Assembly (NCBI GenBank): GCA_023434025.1
Contig: JAEYTL010000031.1
Span: forward strand, 69,109 to 133,108
Reading direction: 5' to 3'
Length of the DNA: 64,000 nucleotides
Source: Bacteroidota bacterium
Lineage (GTDB): Bacteria > Bacteroidota > Bacteroidia > Flavobacteriales > Flavobacteriaceae
Made by a program: the position numbers and the translations under genes. How positions within the stretch are numbered: position 1 is the first letter of the stretch; each line of letters opens with the position of its first letter. Positions 18,501 to 27,074 of this stretch are shown here, in pieces. Under the pieces are notes generated by a model. That model saw only the letters and a program-made list of their open reading frames with translations. It had not been told where the DNA came from and did no database searches.

Positions 18501-18813
18501 AATGACAGGGTTGTAAAAAGGCAAATTTCGGAAAGTTTTTGAAAAACACCGCTACTTTTTTAGGTTTAAATTCATTGGACTTAAACAGGTTTTGAGATAT
18601 GTTCTTTCCGGGCATCTTAATTTGAACGTTTAAATGGATTTCCCGTTGATTAAAATCTGCGAATCAGCGGCTAAAACTTTGCGTATTGACTTGTTGTGCA
18701 AAACGTTTAAGTTGCAAAACATGCCTTTGGACTTCAGCGGTATGGTGGTGAATAAAAACACAAACTTGATGTTGTGATTTAAAAATTACTTTGGTTTGCT
18801 TACATTTGGCTTT
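18501..18813 (+). other. Intergenic region between trpS and the acyltransferase
   Basis: About 313 nt without a gene. It holds the divergent promoters: a minus-strand near-consensus -7 element at 18522-18529 and, on the plus strand, TACATTTG at 18801-18808, which ends only 5 nt before the ATG at 18814. The middle contains a degraded intergenic repeat of the kind common in flavobacteria (around 18650-18690). I see no small ORF or RNA structure worth naming. Confidence 0.5.
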
Positions 18814-19554
18814 ATGAAAATGGTTAAACTACTTTTTTGGCTTTTTTGGCGGATATGGTTTTATATCGTTCTGGCCTCCCTTATTATTCTGCTTTTCCCA
18901 CTGTTGATTGTTTCCATTTTAAAAGAAGAATGGTATCCTTTTTTCTTTCGGCTGGCCCAACTTTGGGCAAGAGGAATTTTGTTTGCCATGGGATTTTACC
19001 CTAAAATTGTTCGTGAACAAGTATTTAAAGAAGGAGAAAGTTATATGCTGGTGGCTAATCACACCTCAATGACCGATATTATGCTGATGTTGATTATCGC
19101 CAAAAACCCCTTTGTTTTTGTAGGCAAAAAAGAACTTTCTAAAATTCCGCTGTTCGGATTTTTCTATAAACGAACCTGTATTCTGGTTGACCGGGATAGC
19201 CCGAAAAGCAGATTGGCGGTTTATGAACGTGCCCAAAAGCGTTTAAACCAGGGGCTAAGCATCTGTATCTTTCCGGAAGGATTAGTGCCGGATGATGAAT
19301 CGGTTGTGCTGGCCGATTTTAAAGACGGTGCGTTCCGGTTGGCCATTGAGCATCAGATTCCGATTGTTCCGATGACATTTTACGACAATAAGAAACGGTT
19401 TTCCTATACCTTTTTCAGCGGAAGCCCCGGTATAATGCGGGCCAAAGTCCACGAATTTATTCCTACTGCCGGCTTTACGGTGGATGACAAGAAAGCCATT
19501 CGCGATAAAGCAAGGGATGTGATTTATAATGAATTAATAAAAGATAATATTTAA
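18814..19554 (+). CDS. 1-acyl-glycerol-3-phosphate acyltransferase (PlsC-like)
   Basis: A 246-residue protein from ATG 18814. Two N-terminal hydrophobic segments anchor it in the membrane. The acyltransferase motif HX4D is present as NHTSMTD (His83, Asp88) and the glycerol-phosphate-binding motif is FPEG (153-156). It should transfer an acyl group to lysophosphatidic acid in phospholipid synthesis. The frame extends to a TTG at 18796, which lies upstream of the -7 element and is rejected. No operon partner. Confidence 0.92.
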   Translation: MKMVKLLFWLFWRIWFYIVLASLIILLFPLLIVSILKEEWYPFFFRLAQLWARGILFAMGFYPKIVREQVFKEGESYMLVANHTSMTDIMLMLIIAKNPFVFVGKKELSKIPLFGFFYKRTCILVDRDSPKSRLAVYERAQKRLNQGLSICIFPEGLVPDDESVVLADFKDGAFRLAIEHQIPIVPMTFYDNKKRFSYTFFSGSPGIMRAKVHEFIPTAGFTVDDKKAIRDKARDVIYNELIKDNI

Positions 19555-19639
19555 ATTTTTGAATTGTATGAGTCATATCTGTTTAAAGTCATTTCAAACT
19601 TATATGACTTATAGGGTAAATGAATAATTCCCTCAGCCA

Positions 19640-20977
19640 TTAAAACTGCTCATCGTGTTGCGATAAATCCAAACCAATTTGTTCCGATTCTTCCGAAACA
19701 CGAAGCGGAATGATAATGTTGGTGATTTTATACAGCAGCACTGAACCAAAGAAAGTGAATGTGGCAACCAAAACCAACGCTGTCATGTGGTGACCGAAGA
19801 TACCCCAGCCCCCGTGAAGCAAGCTGGCATTTTCGCCCTGAGCAAAAATAGCCGTTAAAATCATACCCATGATTCCGCCTACACCGTGACAGGCAAAAAC
19901 ATCCAAAGTATCATCAACAGATTTCAGCTTTTTCCAATACAGCATTTTGTTCGAAACAATTGCGGCAATGAATCCGAAAAAGATGCTTTGCGGAATGGTT
20001 ATAAATCCTGCGGCGGGTGTAATGGCAACCAATCCCACCACAGCACCGATACAAGCCCCCATGGCCGACACTTTTCTTCCGTTCAAACGGTCAAAGAAAA
20101 TCCACGTCAGCATGGCAGAGGCAGACGTTACGGTTGTAGTAGCAAAGGCCATTGCCGCTGTTGCATTGGCTGCCAAAGCAGATCCGGCATTAAATCCGAA
20201 CCAGCCAAACCAAAGCATGCCGGTTCCCAACAGTACAAACGGAATATTAGTAGGGATATGTTCACTGTTTTTCCGTTTTCCTAATACCAAAACGCCTGCC
20301 AATGCGGCAAATCCTGCACTCATGTGCACCACCGTTCCGCCGGCAAAATCTTTTACGCCAAAATAACTGCCTAATAAACCGCTCGGATGCCAAACCATGT
20401 GACAAAGAGGGGTGTATATGAATAAAGTGAACAAGCAAATGAATAATAAATAGGAAATAAACCGAACCCTTTCGGCAAATGATCCGGTAATAATGGCCGG
20501 AGTGATGACGGCAAATTTCATCTGAAACAAAGCAAAGAGAATAAACGGAATGGTAGAGGCCATTTGGTGGTGGGGCAGCTCGCCTACCTGATCCATGAAT
20601 GCAAATTGAAACGGATTTCCGATGATGCCGTAATGGGTTCCGTTGATCGTAAAACCACGCGAATCACCAAAAGCCAAACTGAATCCTACAATCACCCATA
20701 GTAATGAAACTACGCCCAAACAGATGAAACTTTGCAGCATAGTGGAAATGACATTCTTTTTGCCTACCATACCTCCGTAAAAAAAAGAAAGCCCGGGTGT
20801 CATTAATAAAACCAAACAGGAAGAAGTGAGCAACCAGGCCACATCTGCAGGAACAATAGTATCGGCCGCATTAAAAACAGCAGATTCGGTTGCGGCAGTG
20901 CCTTTCCAGAATAAACCACCGATGGCGGCAAGGCTGATCAAGCCAAATGAAATTATCCAACGTTTTTCAATTTTCAT
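19640..20977 (-). CDS. amtB: Ammonium transporter
   Basis: A 445-residue Amt/MEP/Rh channel with eleven to twelve membrane segments. The twin histidines of the pore are seen in TVVHMSAG (His218) and ACHGVGG (His364), and SFFYGGMVG matches the family signature. An N-terminal hydrophobic segment (residues 8-25) may be a signal peptide. It imports ammonium. A GlnB/GlnK partner, often encoded next to amtB, is not present here on either side. Confidence 0.95.
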   Translation of the reverse strand: MKIEKRWIISFGLISLAAIGGLFWKGTAATESAVFNAADTIVPADVAWLLTSSCLVLLMTPGLSFFYGGMVGKKNVISTMLQSFICLGVVSLLWVIVGFSLAFGDSRGFTINGTHYGIIGNPFQFAFMDQVGELPHHQMASTIPFILFALFQMKFAVITPAIITGSFAERVRFISYLLFICLFTLFIYTPLCHMVWHPSGLLGSYFGVKDFAGGTVVHMSAGFAALAGVLVLGKRKNSEHIPTNIPFVLLGTGMLWFGWFGFNAGSALAANATAAMAFATTTVTSASAMLTWIFFDRLNGRKVSAMGACIGAVVGLVAITPAAGFITIPQSIFFGFIAAIVSNKMLYWKKLKSVDDTLDVFACHGVGGIMGMILTAIFAQGENASLLHGGWGIFGHHMTALVLVATFTFFGSVLLYKITNIIIPLRVSEESEQIGLDLSQHDEQF

Positions 20978-21273
20978 AATATACCCTGTTTATATTGGGG
21001 TAAAAATACAAAAAACAATATTTTTTTATAAAATCACCCTAAAAAATATAATGTAAAAATAATATTTTTATTAAATTTTATTAAAGTGAGTCAGATCTAT
21101 ATAAAAAGTAAAATTTTAAAGTAAGAATTGATTTATTTTTTGAAAACTATGCAAAACCGGCTAATGGTCATGCTTTCAAACTAAAAAATTAACATCTGTT
21201 TAAAGAAACTACAGGTGATTTTAAAAGTATTTTCTTTTTTTGATTAAATTAGCTTTACCGTATTTGCGTTTTA

Positions 21274-21867
21274 ATGATGAAAAATGAATTGCTTTCCCAA
21301 GTCTATCAACACCCGCTGATTCGTCCGGAAGAACTTGATCGGATTGTCGCATCACACTATCCGGTAACCTTTAAAAAAGGTGATTTTGTGTTTAAAAAAG
21401 ACGAAGTGGCCGATGGGTATTTGTTGCTTCAAAACGGACTGATGCGTTCGTATGCTTTTGATTATAATCAAAATGATATTACCACCGATTTCTTTTCAAA
21501 TTACGAAGTAGTTATCGATGTTTTGTCTTTGTTTCAACGTATTCCGAGTCAGGAAAACATTCAGGCTCTGAGCGATTGTATGTGCTGGAAAATCGATTTT
21601 GAGGTATTCCAGCAACTCTATCACACCATTCCCGGTTTTTCGGAATGGGGACGGCTCTGGATGACCAACCGTTTGTTTCATTTCAAGCAACGCTCTGTAG
21701 AAATGGTAACCCTTTCGGCCAAAGACCGTTATTTGCAACTCATTAAAGAAAAGCCGGAGCTGGTACTAAAGTCACCGTTAAAATACATTGCCAGTTATCT
21801 CGGTATTACGGATACGTCTTTCAGCCGGATCCGAAAAGAAATCAGTTCACATCATTTCTTGCCATAA
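21274..21867 (+). CDS. Crp/Fnr-type transcriptional regulator
   Basis: A 197-residue protein with an N-terminal cyclic-nucleotide-binding-type beta barrel (FKKGDFVFKKDEVADGYLLL region, residues ~30-50) and a C-terminal helix-turn-helix (YIASYLGITDTSFSRIRKE, ~170-188). This is the short Bacteroidota subfamily; the ligand-binding residues of E. coli CRP are not obvious, so the effector is unknown. It lies 62 nt upstream of a same-strand run of seven small genes and is the natural candidate regulator for them. Confidence 0.87.
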   Translation: MMKNELLSQVYQHPLIRPEELDRIVASHYPVTFKKGDFVFKKDEVADGYLLLQNGLMRSYAFDYNQNDITTDFFSNYEVVIDVLSLFQRIPSQENIQALSDCMCWKIDFEVFQQLYHTIPGFSEWGRLWMTNRLFHFKQRSVEMVTLSAKDRYLQLIKEKPELVLKSPLKYIASYLGITDTSFSRIRKEISSHHFLP

Positions 21868-21929
21868 GGCAAGAATATTCTTGTCGGAAGCAGTTACATT
21901 TGTGAATAAACAAACAAAAAAATAAAATT

Positions 21930-22319
21930 ATGAATGAAAATGTTATCTGTTGGTTTGAAATTTATGTAGATGATTTGGAGCGTGCCAAAAATTTTTATGC
22001 TTCAGTTTTAGGAACTTCTTTTCATGACATGCCTTCTCCTGAAGGAAGTGAAGATTTCAAAATGTCCTGTTTTTCAAATGCCGAAAATCAAGGTGTAAGT
22101 GGTGCTTTGGTACAAATGAAAGAAGCCCGTACCAATGAACCCGGAAACACATCCACCATCGTATATTTTCCCTGCGAAGATTGCAGTGTGGAAGAAAGTC
22201 GCGTAGAACAAGCAGGCGGTAAAGTACATTGTCCGAAAATGTCTATTGGCGAGCACGGTTTTATCAGCATTTGTCTGGACACCGAAAACAACACATTCGG
22301 ATTGTATTCCATGAAATAA
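21930..22319 (+). CDS. VOC family protein (glyoxalase-like)
   Basis: A 129-residue single-module VOC protein: FEIYVDDLERAKNFYASVLG at the start and a beta-alpha-beta-beta-beta pattern to ENNTFGLYSMK. The family includes glyoxalases, dioxygenases and resistance proteins; substrate not predictable. First gene after the Crp-type regulator. Confidence 0.87.
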   Translation: MNENVICWFEIYVDDLERAKNFYASVLGTSFHDMPSPEGSEDFKMSCFSNAENQGVSGALVQMKEARTNEPGNTSTIVYFPCEDCSVEESRVEQAGGKVHCPKMSIGEHGFISICLDTENNTFGLYSMK

Positions 22320-22327
22320 ATAAAAAG

Positions 22328-22699
22328 ATGAAAATAGTAAAAACCATTCTGTTTGTTTTATTTGGCCTGATGTTCCTCAATGCCGGATTAGATAAGTTTT
22401 TGCACTATATGCCCATTCCGCCTTTAGAGCCGGAAATTATGAAAGTGGGCGAAGCTTTTATGACCATTAAATGGTTAATGCCTCTGGTAGGAGCCGTTGA
22501 GTTGATTTCCGGTTTGCTATTCCTTTTCCCCAAAACCCGTTTGTTAGGAGCATTGATGCTTTTTCCGGTGATGATCGGCATTCTGATTCACAATGCGGTG
22601 TACATGCCATCCGGTTTAGCCATTGCAGGGGTATTATTTCTCATCCAGCTTTGGGTGATTTATGATAACAAAGAGAAAATAAAAGGGTTGGTTAATTAA
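22328..22699 (+). CDS. DoxX family membrane protein
   Basis: A 123-residue protein from ATG 22328 with four membrane segments and the family start VLFGLMFLNAGLDKFL. The frame can be extended to GTG/ATG codons from 22229 inside the VOC gene; that extension is not supported. DoxX-type proteins are small redox-associated membrane proteins of uncertain activity. Spaced 8 nt from the VOC gene, so co-transcribed. Confidence 0.87.
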   Translation: MKIVKTILFVLFGLMFLNAGLDKFLHYMPIPPLEPEIMKVGEAFMTIKWLMPLVGAVELISGLLFLFPKTRLLGALMLFPVMIGILIHNAVYMPSGLAIAGVLFLIQLWVIYDNKEKIKGLVN

Positions 22700-22767
22700 T
22701 GGTTATTATGGGCTTATGACCTGAAATAAAATTCAAACAGAGAACCGACAATAATAAAATAAAAACG

Positions 22768-23193
22768 ATGTTACTAAATCCGTACTTAAATTTCGATGGA
22801 AATGCCGAAGAAGCTTTCCGCTTTTACCAGACCGTTTTTGGTGGTGAACTGTTTGTGTCTAAAATGAGCGAAGCTCCCGGAACAGAAAATTTACCTGAAA
22901 GCGAAAAAAACAGAGCCATGCACGTCGCACTGCCTATCGGGAAAGGACAACACCTGATGGCTTCTGATTGTCTGCCCAGTGCCGGACATATATTGACGGT
23001 GGGAAATAATAACTATATTTCCATTACGCCCGACAGCCGTGAAGAAGCCGACCGTTTGTTCAACGGATTATCAGCCGGAGGAAAAGTGGAAATGCCCATG
23101 GACGATATGTTCTGGGGTGACTATTTCGGTTCTTTTGTAGATAAATTCGGTGTGTGCTGGATGATTAATTATCATGAAGGAAAGTCTGAGTAA
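22768..23193 (+). CDS. PhnB-like VOC family protein
   Basis: A 141-residue protein beginning with NPYLNFDGNAEEAFRFYQ and containing FWGDYFGSFVDKFGVCWMI, both signatures of the PhnB/'3-demethylubiquinone methyltransferase-like' VOC subgroup. Despite the name these are not methyltransferases; the function is unknown. Same strand and spacing pattern as its neighbours. Confidence 0.9.
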   Translation: MLLNPYLNFDGNAEEAFRFYQTVFGGELFVSKMSEAPGTENLPESEKNRAMHVALPIGKGQHLMASDCLPSAGHILTVGNNNYISITPDSREEADRLFNGLSAGGKVEMPMDDMFWGDYFGSFVDKFGVCWMINYHEGKSE

Positions 23194-23226
23194 CTGAAAG
23201 CCTGAGTGTTGGGAGAATAGATTAGA

Positions 23227-23583
23227 ATGACTATAAAAAGTATAGCACAAGCCTTTTCAAACGGGGAGTTTCAATCCGTTTTTCCTTATCTTGACAATAC
23301 GGTTGTATGGCAAGTAGTAGGCGAAAACGAGTTTCTCGGAAAAGAAGCCGTTATTGCACAGTGTTTACAGGTGGAAGCCTATTTTAAAACGGTAACCACC
23401 CAATTTGAAACAATCAATTGTCTGGTGGATGGAAATAAAGTGGTCATCAACGGAACAGCGGCATTTGTCATCAATCAAAAACCGAAAGCGTTTGTTTGGG
23501 CTTGTGACGTATACGAATTTAACAAAGCAAATCAATTGCAGAGAATTACATCGTATTGTATTCAAAAAATCCGTAGAAAATGA
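23227..23583 (+). CDS. NTF2-like (SnoaL-type) small protein
   Basis: A 118-residue protein with the NTF2/SnoaL cone fold pattern: SIAQAFSNGEFQSVFPYLDNTVVWQV at the start and a beta-sheet with ACDVYEFNKANQLQRITSY at the end. Such proteins bind or isomerise small hydrophobic molecules. Its last four bases overlap the next start (ATGA), so it is coupled to the SRPBCC gene. Confidence 0.85.
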   Translation: MTIKSIAQAFSNGEFQSVFPYLDNTVVWQVVGENEFLGKEAVIAQCLQVEAYFKTVTTQFETINCLVDGNKVVINGTAAFVINQKPKAFVWACDVYEFNKANQLQRITSYCIQKIRRK

Positions 23584-24017
23584 AACTCATTATTCAAGCT
23601 AAAATTCAAATTCAAAAACCCATTGCAACGGTTTTTGAAAACATTGTTAATCCGGATAAAATGACCAATTATTTTATCGCAAGCAGTTCCGGACGTATGG
23701 AAGAAAAGGCTGAACTTATCTGGACTTTTCCCGAATTTGACGAAAAATGTCCATTAACGGTTACCGAAGTGATTCCGAACCGTAAGATTACCTTTGTTTG
23801 GGATCCGGAAACAATAGTCACCATTCAGCTGACCGAACAAGCCGACAAAAGTACCTTGGTTCACGTAACCGAAGACGGAAAAGAAAACACCGAAAAAGAC
23901 ATCAAATGGTTTGCGGGAAACACCGAAGGCTGGGCCAATTTTTTGGCCTGTTTAAAAGCCTTTTCGGAATATGATATTAATTTGAGAAAAGGAGCTTTTG
24001 AATTTTTGAAAACCTGA
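23580..24017 (+). CDS. SRPBCC (AHSA1/START-like) protein
   Basis: A 145-residue protein of the SRPBCC helix-grip fold: IQIQKPIATVFENIVNPDKM at the start, beta strands in the middle and the closing helix GWANFLACLKAF. It would bind a small ligand; none can be named. Start overlaps the NTF2-like gene by 4 nt. Confidence 0.88.
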   Translation: MKLIIQAKIQIQKPIATVFENIVNPDKMTNYFIASSSGRMEEKAELIWTFPEFDEKCPLTVTEVIPNRKITFVWDPETIVTIQLTEQADKSTLVHVTEDGKENTEKDIKWFAGNTEGWANFLACLKAFSEYDINLRKGAFEFLKT

Positions 24018-24034
24018 TAATCCAATCATTGCCT

Positions 24035-24424
24035 ATGGAGTCCATTCAAAACTATATTATTAACCTTCCCACAGCAACCGAACAAGCCATTGGCCGGGAA
24101 CTGGCCAGGCTTATTGATAACCACTTATCATTTACCGAGAGTAAGATCTGGCATGCTCATCCGGTTTGGTTTATCAACGGTAATCCGGTTGTGGGTTTCA
24201 GCAAACAGAAAGCAGGCATCCGACTGATGTTTTGGAGCGGTGCCGATTTTGAAGAAAAAGCGTTAAACGTCAGGGGCGGAAAATTCAAAGATGCTTCCGT
24301 TTTTTATAATGATGTATCCGAGATTCAGCCTGATGAGGTGAAACGGTGGCTGCAAAAGGCAGAAACCATTCAGTGGGATTATAAGAATATAGTGAAACGA
24401 AAAGGAGTTTTGGTGAGGCTCTGA
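24035..24424 (+). CDS. DUF1801 domain protein
   Basis: A 129-residue protein from ATG 24035 (a TTG two codons upstream is possible). It has the DUF1801 pattern: ESKIWHAHPVWFINGNPVVGFSK followed by GIRLMFWSGADFE. The function of the domain is unknown; it often occurs with SRPBCC and VOC genes, as here. Confidence 0.85.
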   Translation: MESIQNYIINLPTATEQAIGRELARLIDNHLSFTESKIWHAHPVWFINGNPVVGFSKQKAGIRLMFWSGADFEEKALNVRGGKFKDASVFYNDVSEIQPDEVKRWLQKAETIQWDYKNIVKRKGVLVRL

Positions 24425-24507
24425 GGAGAAAAGCGGCAAAGATTCCGGAGTTCAATACTTAATCCTTTAACGGTTAAAAGAATAAAAACGTTTTTACTGC
24501 CATAACA

Positions 24508-24954
24508 ATGAAAAAATTAAACTACACGATCAACATCATGGCCAAGGCCGAAAAGGTTTACAGCACTATGATTACCAAGCCGACTTATGAAAAATGGACG
24601 GCGGAGTTTAACCCTACGTCCACCTTTGAAGGCGGTTGGAACAAAGGCGATAAAATATACTTCATCGGAACGGGAGAGGATGGGAAAAAAGGCGGTATGG
24701 TTTCCAAAATTGCCGAAAATATTCCGAATCAATTTATTTCGATTGCTCATTTGGGCATATTGGACGGCGAGACCGAAATCACCGAAGGGCCACAAGTGGA
24801 AGCCTGGAGCGGAGCCTTGGAAAATTATACTTTTTCTGAAGCTGACGGCGTGACAACCGTTACTGTGGAAACCGATACCGGTGAAGATTATGCCGACTAT
24901 TTTAATGAAACCTGGCCCAAAGCGTTACAGGTTTTAAAAGATTTGTGTGAGTAG
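24508..24954 (+). CDS. Second SRPBCC family protein
   Basis: A 148-residue AHSA1-type SRPBCC protein (INIMAKAEKVYSTMITKPTYEKW start, closing helix TWPKALQVLKDLCE). It is the last of the seven small genes after the Crp-type regulator and is set off from the previous one by 83 nt, so it could have its own promoter. Ligand unknown. Confidence 0.87.
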   Translation: MKKLNYTINIMAKAEKVYSTMITKPTYEKWTAEFNPTSTFEGGWNKGDKIYFIGTGEDGKKGGMVSKIAENIPNQFISIAHLGILDGETEITEGPQVEAWSGALENYTFSEADGVTTVTVETDTGEDYADYFNETWPKALQVLKDLCE

Positions 24955-25185
24955 GTTTAGGCGTTGATGGAGAAGTCAGGATTTTTATAAACCATATAAA
25001 TTATACATCATTTGTAATGATCCTTAATTTCCAAGTGGTTTAAAAAAAATTAATTGCTGCAGATCCAACTCTGATGGCCTAAATGATTTTAAAATCAAAC
25101 CGGTAGTTGTTAGTTTTTTGATTAATTACGCAACCTTTTTCTCTTTTTTTACTCTTGGTTACAGTAACGAATAAGTTGATAATCA

Positions 25186-26742
25186 ATGCTGAAAAAACTA
25201 CTTGGCGTACTCTTGTTTTGGTCTGTTCTTACCACTTCGGCTCAATCTGTTGAGTGGGTGAACACGCCTGAAATTACATTGGCTAACCTATTGCCTTCGG
25301 GTTATATATCGGCTACTGATGCCAATGGAGCGGTTTATTTGGCCGGATTCAAAGACAATCCGTTTTCCTACACCGAGTTATTTGGCAACCTGATATATCA
25401 AAAATATACCCAGGGCGGCAACATATCGTTTTCCAAAACCCTTGGAGACAGAGCAGTAGTGCATCAACTGCAAAGCGACCCGCAGGGCAACATGCTCATG
25501 GCGGTGGAGCATTTGAATACGTTGACATACGAAGATTTTTCAATTCCCAATACAACAGGTTTACCCCAGCATGTTTTGCTGAAATTCAATATTACGGGCG
25601 AACTGCTTTGGCATAAAGTCTTAACGATGCCGGTTGTGGGAGTCAATACATTTAAAACAATTGCCTTTGATCCGGCCGGACATATTTATATCGGTTATGA
25701 CAATTACGGTACCTGTCATATAGAAAAACTTAATACCAACGGCGATTCGTTGCAATTGATTGTGCAGGAAAACGTGAATCGACTAACCTCTTTGGCCGTA
25801 GATTCTGACGGCAATATCTATGCTTCGGGTTCCTGTGCCCATATCAATTCTACTTATGCCGGCAACATGCAGCCTACGGGTTTTGATTACAGTGTATACC
25901 TGGTCAAGTATTCCGCTACAGGTGTTTTTCAATGGATTAACTATGTAGAGGACATCACGTGTTCCTCTCCCATGATACAGGTGGATATGAACAACAACAT
26001 TTATTGGGCGGCCGAAACCTTTATTCCTGTGCAGTTAGATGCCATTATGACGGAAGGCCCCAGTGGAGGCGGGGTTGATTTTTTCTTGGCAAAATTAGAT
26101 GCCAACGGAAATTATCTCTGGGTAAGAGAAGTGCCCGGCAACGGTTCGTTGGAACTGGCACACCACAATGCCCTGCAATTGGATGATTTTGGAAGCCTTT
26201 ATCTCACCGGAATACTCTCAGGCGGTTTAACCCAATGGTCAGAGCAGGTAAGTACAGATACCGGTACGTTTGCCAACCGGGATGCAGTAGTGCTTCGTTA
26301 TCTATCCGACGGGGTATTGGATTTTGCTTTTACCGCTGGAGGAGCACAAAGTGATTGGGCTCACGGGTTGTCGGTTGATGCCGCAGGAGATGTTTACCTG
26401 ACCGGCATGATGCAGGGAACGGCTCAAATGCAATGGTTTTCTTTTACACATCCGCAACCCATGGGTTACACGCCTTTTTTAGCCCGAATTTCTCCCGTTA
26501 GATTATCCGTCAGCCAGACGGAAAAAAACACCGTTCGCATCTATCCCAATCCGGTAACGGATTTGCTCACGGTGCAAACCTCTGAAATGATTCTAAATTT
26601 ATCTGTTTTTTCCTTAAACGGTCAACGCATGCAATTGCCACAAAATGATAACCAACTTGATTTTAGTGGAGAGGCTAATGGGGTGTATGTGGTAGAAATA
26701 GTAACGGAAAAAGGGGTTGAGATGGTGAAGGTGGTGAGGTAG
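25186..26742 (+). CDS. T9SS-secreted beta-propeller-like protein
   Basis: A 518-residue protein with a signal peptide (LLGVLLFWSVLTTSAQ), a body of repeated blades with FDPAGHIYIGYDNYG, VDSDGNIYASGSC and VDAAGDVYLTGMM (SBBP/NHL-like repeats), and a T9SS type A sorting tail starting at VRIYPNPVTDLLTVQ and ending GVYVVEIVTEKGVEMVKVVR. It should be exported and attached to the cell surface or released. Binding target unknown. Confidence 0.9.
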   Translation: MLKKLLGVLLFWSVLTTSAQSVEWVNTPEITLANLLPSGYISATDANGAVYLAGFKDNPFSYTELFGNLIYQKYTQGGNISFSKTLGDRAVVHQLQSDPQGNMLMAVEHLNTLTYEDFSIPNTTGLPQHVLLKFNITGELLWHKVLTMPVVGVNTFKTIAFDPAGHIYIGYDNYGTCHIEKLNTNGDSLQLIVQENVNRLTSLAVDSDGNIYASGSCAHINSTYAGNMQPTGFDYSVYLVKYSATGVFQWINYVEDITCSSPMIQVDMNNNIYWAAETFIPVQLDAIMTEGPSGGGVDFFLAKLDANGNYLWVREVPGNGSLELAHHNALQLDDFGSLYLTGILSGGLTQWSEQVSTDTGTFANRDAVVLRYLSDGVLDFAFTAGGAQSDWAHGLSVDAAGDVYLTGMMQGTAQMQWFSFTHPQPMGYTPFLARISPVRLSVSQTEKNTVRIYPNPVTDLLTVQTSEMILNLSVFSLNGQRMQLPQNDNQLDFSGEANGVYVVEIVTEKGVEMVKVVR

Positions 26743-26787
26743 GTGTGGGTGAATTTTGAAGATGAGTAAAAACGTATTAATCTAAGT

Positions 26788-26964
26788 TTACAGGTTTTCA
26801 AAAAAAAGTTCCTCACCTGTTTCAAAATCTTCAATTCTGAAATCTTCTCCACATTCATCACAATGAAAATATATTACTGTTTTGTTTGGGAAATAGTCAT
26901 CGTTTTTAACAATAATTTCTTCCCAAGCATCTTCGTTGCAGGTACATTTTTTGTGTTGAATCAT
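26788..26964 (-). CDS. 58-residue Cys-rich small protein (hypothetical)
   Basis: An ORF of 59 codons from ATG 26964 to TAA 26788 encodes MIQHKKCTCNEDAW... with a CxC near the N-terminus (Cys7, Cys9) and HCDECGEDF in the middle (CxxC), the spacing of a small zinc ribbon. The C-terminal half is acidic. Uncharged codons are balanced and the product is compact, which supports a real gene. It lies between the T9SS protein and the divergent methyltransferase gene, 109 nt from the latter. Function unknown. Confidence 0.6.
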   Translation of the reverse strand: MIQHKKCTCNEDAWEEIIVKNDDYFPNKTVIYFHCDECGEDFRIEDFETGEELFFENL

Positions 26965-27012
26965 TTGCAGTTTTTTTGTTTATAAAATTACTAAAATTAG
27001 ATTTCTTTTTAT

Positions 27013-27042
27013 TTTGACAAGTCATTTTTTCTTTTAAATTTG
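27013..27042 (+). promoter_or_regulatory. Promoter of the methyltransferase gene
   Basis: TTTG (27013-27016), an 18-nt spacer and TAAATTTG (27035-27042) closely match the Bacteroidota consensus. Transcription would start near 27048, about 25 nt before the ATG at 27074. Confidence 0.65.
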
Positions 27043-27074
27043 TAACCATTGTATAAGGTTAAACAATTTGGTTA
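27043..27074 (+). promoter_or_regulatory. Candidate operator (inverted repeat) at methyltransferase start
   Basis: TAACCATTG (27043-27051) and CAATTTGGTTA (27064-27074) form an imperfect inverted repeat that spans the expected transcription start and touches the ATG. A smaller AACC...GGTT lies inside. The position fits an autorepressor site for the HTH domain fused to the methyltransferase. Inferred, not tested. Confidence 0.4.

Noticed and set aside
19571..19609. AGTCATAT/ATATGACT inverted repeat between plsC-like gene and amtB
   Set aside because: 8-bp AT-rich stem with a 23-nt loop and no T-run; too weak to call a terminator.
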